Source of the DNA: a bacterium | Lineage (GTDB): Bacteria > Patescibacteriota > Minisyncoccia > UBA6257 > Brennerbacteraceae | NCBI GenBank assembly: GCA_027310425.1 | Contig: DAIDAW010000013.1 | Location: 1 to 16,989 of the forward strand | Direction of reading: 5' to 3' | Length of the DNA stretch: 16,989 nucleotides | Part shown: positions 13,740-16,989 of the stretch, in pieces | How positions within the stretch are numbered: the first letter of the stretch is position 1 | Layout: each line of letters begins with the position of its first letter | The notes under the pieces: generated by a model | The model's database searches: none | What the model was told of the DNA's origin: nothing | Seen by the model: only the letters and a program-made list of their open reading frames with translations | Made by a program: the position numbers and the translations under genes

Positions 13740-14114
13740 CTATTCCTCCGAATCGTTCTGTTTATCCCGGATGCCGTTTTTAAATGCCTTGCCCGCGTTC
13801 CTGCGCAGCGTAAGGGGTTTTTCTTTGCATTTCTGAAGCTGGCGCGCGATCTCGAGTTCCATCTTGTCGATCGCGGCGTACAGATCGGCAGCATGCTCGG
13901 TATTACTTATATGCGCGCTCCCCGCATGCAGGGTAACAGTAACCTCGAACACCATCCCTTCCCGATGATGAGTAATGCGCTGAACTGCAACCGCGCACCG
14001 CGGATTCCTCCCGAATCGCTCTGCCAGTGCGGCGATTTTTTCGAATTTCCGTTCGATATAAGCCTTGAGCGGTCCCGTTGCCTCCGTATGTCGAAATGAA
14101 TACGCAATATTCAT
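13740..14114 (-). CDS. hpf: Ribosome hibernation promoting factor / RaiA family (short form)
   Basis: Binds the decoding centre of idle 70S ribosomes, inactivating and protecting them in starvation. The 124-aa product carries the S30AE domain: SFRHTEATGPLKAYIERKF at the N-terminus, the VAVQRITHHREGMVFEVTVTL strands, and ADLYAAIDKMELEIARQLQK, followed by a basic tail. The long-form dimerisation domain is absent, so this is the short type. ATG at 14114 is chosen because homology starts there and AAGGGG lies just upstream; the spacing is short (3-4 bases). Upstream in-frame codons are non-homologous. It ends inside the secA ribosome-binding site, linking hpf and secA expression, an arrangement common in bacteria. 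Confidence 0.93.
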   Translation of the reverse strand: MNIAYSFRHTEATGPLKAYIERKFEKIAALAERFGRNPRCAVAVQRITHHREGMVFEVTVTLHAGSAHISNTEHAADLYAAIDKMELEIARQLQKCKEKPLTLRRNAGKAFKNGIRDKQNDSEE

Positions 14115-14131
14115 ATACCCCTTCAGTATGC

Positions 14132-14160
14132 AGTGTACCTGTTCCGCGGCATTTTCGCAA
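14132..14160 (-). promoter_or_regulatory. Promoter for the hpf-secA operon
   Basis: On the minus strand TTGCGA (14160-14155), a 17-bp spacer and TACACT (14137-14132). The predicted start near 14125 leaves a leader of about 11 nt containing the AAGGGG site. The match is moderate. Confidence 0.5.
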
Positions 14161-14173
14161 ACGTCCGACGACA

Positions 14174-14232
14174 AAACCCCGTCCCGCATCCATAGCTGTA
14201 GGCGGTACAGCAAAAGATGCAGAACGGGGTTT
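14174..14232 (-). terminator. Long nested terminator hairpin after the KR-rich gene
   Basis: AAACCCCGT (14174-14182) pairs with ACGGGGTTT (14224-14232); inside it GCATC/GATGC and GCTGT/ACAGC stack with small internal loops. On the minus strand it ends in GGGGTTTTG. It separates the KR-rich gene from hpf. The multi-part stem is more elaborate than a plain terminator and could also be an attenuator or processing site. Confidence 0.7.
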
Positions 14233-14246
14233 GTGTGCGTTTGTCT

Positions 14247-14384
14247 TTATCTGCGCGCTTTCCTGCGCTTCGGCGCTGCTTTGCGCGCCGGTTTGCGCAC
14301 GGCTTTACGCGCTGGCTTGCGGCGTACTCCTGCTTTCTTGGCAACTGTTTTCTTCTTGACAGCCACCTTCTTTCGTTTCACCAT
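14247..14384 (-). CDS. 45-aa lysine/arginine/alanine-rich histone H1-like protein
   Basis: Short reading frame of 46 codons, ATG at 14384 and TAA at 14247-14249. Nearly half the residues are Lys or Arg, spaced by Ala, Val and Pro. It begins MVKRKKVAVKKK and continues with PARKAVRKPARKAAPKRRK, a repeat pattern like the tails of histone H1 and bacterial H1-like or AlgP-type DNA-binding proteins. It is inferred to bind DNA or RNA by charge, unfolded. A dedicated terminator follows (14174-14232). No good Shine-Dalgarno is seen; AAGGG lies about 13 bases upstream. The A- and G-rich composition could also arise by chance, but the unbroken K/R/A pattern over the full length argues for a real gene. 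Confidence 0.75.
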   Translation of the reverse strand: MVKRKKVAVKKKTVAKKAGVRRKPARKAVRKPARKAAPKRRKARR

Positions 14385-14567
14385 ATTTTTGCGTTCGCCC
14401 TTTTCAGGAAGAAATTAATTCCGGACGCTCGACGCGCGCATCCGAGTTTCAAAACAATGAAACAAATTGCATCATTCGCGCAATCAACTGACAATACGGA
14501 AAAGCCATACGCATTCGTGCGCATCTTCGCACGAACATATACGTATATTGTAAGAGGTATGCGTTGT
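14385..14567. other. Non-coding spacer with palindromes
   Basis: No convincing gene. It contains the hairpin GTTTCA/TGAAAC (14446-14463), a perfect 8-bp hairpin TTCGTGCG-CATCTT-CGCACGAA (14514-14535) and, next to it, the 12-bp AT-rich palindrome ATATACGTATAT (14537-14548). A 63-codon frame from ATG 14457 has no ribosome site and no protein-like pattern. Confidence 0.5.
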
Positions 14568-14595
14568 TTGACAACTGTGGATAAGTGCAAATACT
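14568..14595 (+). promoter_or_regulatory. Promoter with a DnaA box in its spacer
   Basis: TTGACA (14568-14573), a 16-bp spacer and AATACT (14590-14595). The spacer contains TGTGGATAA. The predicted start is near 14602. No gene follows before the second promoter at 14645, so its product would be a leader or small RNA. DnaA bound here would block RNA polymerase. Confidence 0.6.
14576..14584 (-). promoter_or_regulatory. Perfect DnaA box (TTATCCACA on the minus strand)
   Basis: TGTGGATAA matches the strict nine-base DnaA recognition consensus. It is the only copy noticed in this intergenic region, so it suggests DnaA regulation more than an origin. Confidence 0.6.
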
Positions 14596-14644
14596 TCAGC
14601 ATTCGGTTGGACGGCGATGAAATAAAAAATAATGCGCTGCATCT

Positions 14645-14673
14645 TTGACATCTGCGCAACAGTTCCATACAAT
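14645..14673 (+). promoter_or_regulatory. Near-consensus sigma70 promoter for a small RNA
   Basis: TTGACA (14645-14650), exactly 17 bp, then TACAAT (14668-14673). It is the strongest promoter in the window by eye. The start is predicted at about 14680. No reading frame with a ribosome site follows; the transcript runs into a perfect hairpin at 14801-14839. Confidence 0.8.
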
Positions 14674-14681
14674 ACATGACA

Positions 14682-14750
14682 TGGAGTGCGTTCTCGCACC
14701 CCTGCCGGACAGCACTCACTTAACTTATAGGTATTGGAGTATTACTTCCG
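14682..14750 (+). repeat. Diverged direct repeat, left copy (about 69 bp)
   Basis: Shares with 14910-14977, in order, TGGAG, TGC, TTCTCGC, CCGG, TCACTTAACTT, AGTAT and TTCCG, with small gaps. The longest exact block is TCACTTAACTT (14716-14726). The two copies flank the two terminator hairpins. Confidence 0.65.
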
Positions 14751-14800
14751 GCAGGGATGCGAGAATATACGTCTGATGATTCCGTGCGATGGAATCGCGA

Positions 14801-14839
14801 TCCAGCAAACCCCCGCGCAGAGCGCGGGGGTTTGCTGGA
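14801..14839 (+). terminator. Perfect 18-bp hairpin ending the plus-strand small RNA
   Basis: TCCAGCAAACCCCCGCGC, loop AGA, then its exact complement. The AAA/TTT and five-base C/G runs resemble intrinsic terminators whose U-run is partly paired. A second hairpin CCCGGA/TCCGGG (14842-14859) lies just after it. Confidence 0.75.
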
Positions 14840-14864
14840 CGCCCGGAAAATTGTCCGGGATACT

Positions 14865-14900
14865 AAAAATCCAGCACCCGCCAAAAGGCAGGTGCTGGAT
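14865..14900 (-). terminator. Intrinsic terminator of the minus-strand small RNA
   Basis: On the minus strand ATCCAGCACCTGCC, loop TTTT, GGCGGGTGCTGGAT: 14 pairs with one G-T, followed by a run of T. It is the classical intrinsic terminator form. Confidence 0.85.
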
Positions 14901-14952
14901 AGTAGGTACTGGAGATGCCTTCTCGCTTTCACGGTCCGGCTTTCACTTAACT
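14865..14952 (-). ncRNA. Candidate small RNA, about 88 nt, convergent to the first
   Basis: Bounded by a strong promoter (14959-14987) and a classical terminator (14865-14900). Its predicted 5' end begins with AAGTTAAGTGA, the exact complement of TCACTTAACTT in the loop of the plus-strand RNA (14716-14726); GCGAGAA further on is complementary to TTCTCGC at 14691-14697. It could therefore act in trans on its neighbour although their loci do not overlap. No reading frame or known RNA family is recognised. Confidence 0.6.
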
Positions 14953-14977
14953 TGAGAGAGTATAGCACGGTTTTCCG
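14910..14977 (+). repeat. Diverged direct repeat, right copy (about 68 bp)
   Basis: Counterpart of 14682-14750. It contains the 5' end and the -10 box of the minus-strand small RNA; in the left copy the matching -10 is AATACT and the spacing to the repeat is six bases longer. Confidence 0.65.
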
Positions 14978-14987
14978 AAAAAATCAA
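14959..14987 (-). promoter_or_regulatory. Promoter of the minus-strand small RNA
   Basis: On the minus strand TTGATT (14987-14982), 17 bp, then TATACT (14964-14959), with TGC directly before it as an extended -10. The start is predicted at 14952. Confidence 0.8.
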
Positions 14988-15061
14988 GGGTGTATCGGGC
15001 AGCGCAATTCATCGAACAAAATCCATTTTCTGAAAAAGCGCTGGAAAGGAGGCAATTCAAT

Positions 15062-15070
15062 TGCTACACT
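15062..15070 (+). promoter_or_regulatory. Extended -10 promoter for the DUF4015 gene
   Basis: TGCTACACT; a weak TGGAAA lies 17 bp upstream of the hexamer. The start near 15077 gives a leader of about 90 nt. An isolated AAGGAGG at 15046-15052 is not followed by a usable frame. Confidence 0.5.
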
Positions 15071-15165
15071 AGATCCTTAAGGCGCGTGCAGCGATTCAAA
15101 GAAAACGCCCGCAGCGACTCTGAAACGTATCTCTTGATCATATCAGCAAATATCCGTCAGCGCTT

Positions 15166-16425
15166 ATGACTTCCAAAACCTACGCCATAGCAGCAAGCAT
15201 CGCCATTTTCGCAGGCGCTTCTTTATTTTTGATCAAAACAACGCGCACGCTCTCCTTTTCCCAAAAAGAAAGGGATACGATTTCGCAAACCAAAACAGCA
15301 GCTGTCCAGAGGCCAACGCCAACGATTAACCCTGCTATCCTGCGCCTTTCACCCGTTCCCGCAACGGTGAAGGCAGTTTATCTCACCGCGTGGTCTGCGG
15401 GAAACGAAACGAAAATCAATGAAATCATCAAACTCGCTGATGCAACCGAACTCAACGCGGTTGTGATCGACGTCAAAGACTATACCGGCGAAGTTGCGTT
15501 CAGAACGCAAAGCGAACAGCTGCGCGCCGTGGGATCCGAAACCGACAAAATCAAAGATTTGCCTCAGCTCGTCAGCCGCCTGCACGAGCGCAATATCTAT
15601 GTGATCGCGCGCATCGCCGCGTTCCAGGATCCCCTGCTTGCAGGGCGCAAACCCGAGCTCGCGATTCTGGACAGCCGCACCCAAAAACCATGGAAAGACA
15701 ATAAAGGATTATCATGGGTTGATCCCGCAGACACGCGCGTATGGGACTATCTCATCGAAGTCGCGAACCAGGCGATCAAGGCGGGCGTGGATGAAATCAA
15801 TTTCGACTACGTGCGCTTTCCTTCGGACGGCAATCTCGCAACGCTCCAATACCAAACATACAATGCGCGCGCGCTGACCAAAGCAGATCAATTGAAACAA
15901 TTTTTCAAATATCTGAATGGTAAACTCAAACCAACCGGCGCAGTGCTCTCTGCCGACCTGTTCGGATTGAGCACGCTCAATACCGATGATCTGGGCATTG
16001 GCCAGGTACTGGAAAACGCGCTCCTGTACTTCGATTACGTCTCGCCCATGGTATACCCGAGTCATTACGCGTCCGGCTCGTTCGGATACAAAAATCCTGC
16101 ACTCTACCCGTACGACGTGGTATACCAATCGCTCACGAGCGCAATGGCAAAACGAAACCGTCTCATCGCCGCGCTCACCGCATCAAGCACGCAGGCGCTC
16201 GCATCTTCAACCTCGCAACTTGCGCCAAGCCCAAAAACCCCTATAATGGTTCAGGTTGGAACCATCCGGCCATGGCTCCAGGCATTCAATCTTGGCGCGA
16301 CATATACGCCGGATATGGTGCGCAAACAAATTCAGGCAACCCAAGATGCGGGTTTCACGAGCGGCTGGTATATTTGGAACCCGTCGAATGTATACAATGC
16401 CGCGGCTTTTCTGCCGCAGCAATAA
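15166..16425 (+). CDS. Membrane-anchored putative glycoside hydrolase (DUF4015 family)
   Basis: 419 aa. An N-terminal signal anchor (about residues 6-23) is followed by a Ser/Thr/Pro-rich linker to about 64, then a TIM-barrel-like domain. Family features: VKAVYLTAWSAG (68-79), NAVVIDVKDYTGEVAF (97-112), YVIARIAAFQDP (145-156), VDEINFDYVRFPSDG (208-222), YFDYVSPMVYPSHY and, near the end, GFTSGWYIWNPSNVY. DUF4015 is grouped with GH13-like glycoside hydrolases; Asp214 in FDYVRFP is a candidate catalytic residue. Substrate unknown, probably extracellular polysaccharide or glycan. No Shine-Dalgarno precedes the ATG, so the start rests on the signal anchor. tRNA-Met follows after 16 bp without a terminator, so the transcript may include it. 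Confidence 0.88.
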   Translation: MTSKTYAIAASIAIFAGASLFLIKTTRTLSFSQKERDTISQTKTAAVQRPTPTINPAILRLSPVPATVKAVYLTAWSAGNETKINEIIKLADATELNAVVIDVKDYTGEVAFRTQSEQLRAVGSETDKIKDLPQLVSRLHERNIYVIARIAAFQDPLLAGRKPELAILDSRTQKPWKDNKGLSWVDPADTRVWDYLIEVANQAIKAGVDEINFDYVRFPSDGNLATLQYQTYNARALTKADQLKQFFKYLNGKLKPTGAVLSADLFGLSTLNTDDLGIGQVLENALLYFDYVSPMVYPSHYASGSFGYKNPALYPYDVVYQSLTSAMAKRNRLIAALTASSTQALASSTSQLAPSPKTPIMVQVGTIRPWLQAFNLGATYTPDMVRKQIQATQDAGFTSGWYIWNPSNVYNAAAFLPQQ

Positions 16426-16441
16426 ACATACAGAGAAGAAA

Positions 16442-16515
<74 letters not shown>

Positions 16516-16556
16516 CAAAATCCGCGCATCGCAAATCGCACAACACAGATCGTTTG

Positions 16557-16585
16557 TTGCTGAATTTTTACGAATACGCTATACT
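16557..16585 (+). promoter_or_regulatory. tRNA-Asp promoter
   Basis: TTGCTG (16557-16562), 17 bp, TATACT (16580-16585). The predicted start near 16592 is four bases before the tRNA. Confidence 0.7.
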
Positions 16586-16595
16586 GCACTTCATT

Positions 16596-16670
16596 GCAGC
16601 TGTGGTGTAGCCTGGTTAACACGTCGCCCTGTCACGGCGAAGACCGTGGGTTCAAATCCCATCAGCTGCG
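16596..16670 (+). tRNA. tRNA-Asp (anticodon GTC)
   Basis: Acceptor GCAGCTG/CAGCTGC, anticodon stem TCGCC/GGCGA with loop CTGTCAC (GTC), T loop TTCAAAT, discriminator G, the identity base for aspartate. CCA is not encoded. Confidence 0.95.
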
Positions 16671-16778
16671 CAAAAACTAAATATCATTCGGCCGCTCTGT
16701 CCCACTGAAGGTGAACCCGCCTCTGGTAAACAAGCGGATCTGGCTGGCTGCGTAAATATTCTGCCGTATTATAACTTC

Positions 16779-16800
16779 AAAACCGCCTTCCGGCGGTTTT
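16779..16800. terminator. Bidirectional intrinsic terminator
   Basis: AAAACCGCC, loop TTCC, GGCGGTTTT: a perfect 9-bp stem with A and T runs. It lies about 110 bp after tRNA-Asp and 26 bp beyond the end of the short minus-strand frame at 16826. The spacer 16671-16778 shows nothing else recognisable. Confidence 0.85.
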
Positions 16801-16825
16801 GTCGGTAAACCCGATTGCGTTTTCC

Positions 16826-16918
16826 TTATTTGAACAGCAAGGCAAATTTCTGTCCTTGTTTTCCAAGCACTTCCTGCCAGAGGAACTGTTTGATGGCGGC
16901 AACGAAAGTTACTAGCAT
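16826..16918 (-). CDS. Doubtful 30-aa reading frame
   Basis: ATG at 16918, TAA at 16826-16828, with AGGA eight bases before the ATG and a terminator shortly after the stop. The peptide (MLVTFVAAIKQFLWQEVLGK at the start) reads as an amphipathic helix. The frame stays open upstream of the ATG for 18 more codons (KKFYPGATYINR), so it may instead be the tail of a broken or frameshifted gene. No family recognised. Confidence 0.3.
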   Translation of the reverse strand: MLVTFVAAIKQFLWQEVLGKQGQKFALLFK

Positions 16919-16928
16919 GTTGTCATTC

Positions 16929-16989
16929 CTATTGATATATGTCGCTCCCGGATAGAACTTCTTTACGAAAATTCTTCATCGCTTTATCC
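16929..16989 (-). CDS. Possible 3' end of a gene entering from the right edge
   Basis: The minus-strand frame is open from the window edge to TAG at 16929-16931, ending in AMKNFRKEVLSGSDIYQ. Only 19 residues are visible, too few to identify. A vague likeness to ribosomal protein bS21 (FRKEV-x-SG) is not enough for a call. It and the frame at 16826 could be pieces of one frameshifted gene. Confidence 0.25.
   Translation of the reverse strand, partial: DKAMKNFRKEVLSGSDIYQ

Larger units (their letters stand above)
14680..14839 (+). ncRNA. Candidate structured small RNA, about 160 nt
   Basis: It is bounded by a consensus promoter and a perfect 18-bp terminator-like hairpin. Arms 14691-14708 and 14748-14765 form 17 pairs with one mismatch around a 39-base loop; a second hairpin GATTCC/GGAATC (14778-14796) follows. 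Alternative pairings GAGTGC/GCACTC (14684-14689, 14712-14717) and GTGCG/CGCAC (14686-14698) compete with the long stem, so it may switch between folds. It does not match motifs I know for RNase P, tmRNA, SRP or 6S RNA. No tRNA-like 3' end. Function unknown. Confidence 0.55.

Noticed and set aside
14457..14648. 63-codon plus-strand frame from ATG 14457
   Set aside because: No ribosome-binding site, crosses the promoter and DnaA box region, and shows no domain-like pattern.
14680..14960. RNase P RNA, tmRNA, SRP RNA or 6S RNA
   Set aside because: The conserved motifs I know (RNase P GAGGAAAGTCC-type core, tmRNA tRNA-like end, SRP GGAAG/AGCA apex) are absent and the hairpin layout does not match 6S RNA.
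14385..15165. Main chromosomal replication origin
   Set aside because: Only one perfect DnaA box was found, and no dnaA, dnaN or rpmH gene is nearby; kept only as a regulatory site.

Overview
The window looks like chromosomal DNA of a streamlined bacterium, most probably a member of the Candidate Phyla Radiation (Patescibacteria, Parcubacteria-like). This is inferred from several traits: an IF-2 cut down to its core (about 486 aa), a SecA with an insertion and no C-terminal zinc tail, very tight overlapping operons, small GIY-YIG and KR-rich proteins, and tRNAs mostly without encoded CCA. UGA works as a stop (murA and secA end on it), so the SR1/Gracilibacteria code is not used. Most genes are moderately GC-rich with many GCGC tracts. 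The partial gene at the left edge is clearly more AT-rich.

Layout. (1) 1-528: 3' part of an unrecognised, AT-rich gene. (2) 711-3930, plus strand: glyA, infB, rbfA. (3) 3905-4504: a tRNA island in which tRNA-Cys is preceded by an exact copy of its own 5' half. Between the two copies sit a 30-nt double palindrome and a small GIY-YIG nuclease gene. tRNA-Leu(TAA) follows. (4) 4542-6248, minus: a small Rossmann-like protein gene and murA, the latter with Asp in place of the catalytic Cys. (5) 6249-7101: hairpin-rich spacer, a tRNA-Gln-like gene with an oversized anticodon loop, a small membrane protein gene on the plus strand, and a strong bidirectional terminator. (6) 7100-14114, minus: a compact operon hpf-secA-scpA-scpB-dacA-mraY-ITPase-DUF167, linking ribosome hibernation, protein export, chromosome condensation, peptidoglycan synthesis and trimming, and nucleotide-pool cleaning. 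A 45-aa histone-H1-like gene lies just upstream. (7) 14385-15165: a divergent, gene-free region with a perfect DnaA box, several strong sigma70-type promoters, two convergent candidate small RNAs with their own terminators, and a diverged direct repeat of about 68 bp. (8) 15166-16670, plus: a membrane-anchored DUF4015/glycoside-hydrolase-like protein, tRNA-Met and tRNA-Asp. (9) The right edge has a terminator and two doubtful minus-strand reading frames.

The two places most likely to hold something undescribed are the tRNA-Cys/GIY-YIG insertion (3905-4322) and the paired-sRNA locus (14568-14987). Promoters of glyA, murA and the gene at 4542 place the predicted transcription start at or next to the ATG, which suggests leaderless translation is common here. 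All of this comes from reading the sequence by eye; no database search or folding program was run.
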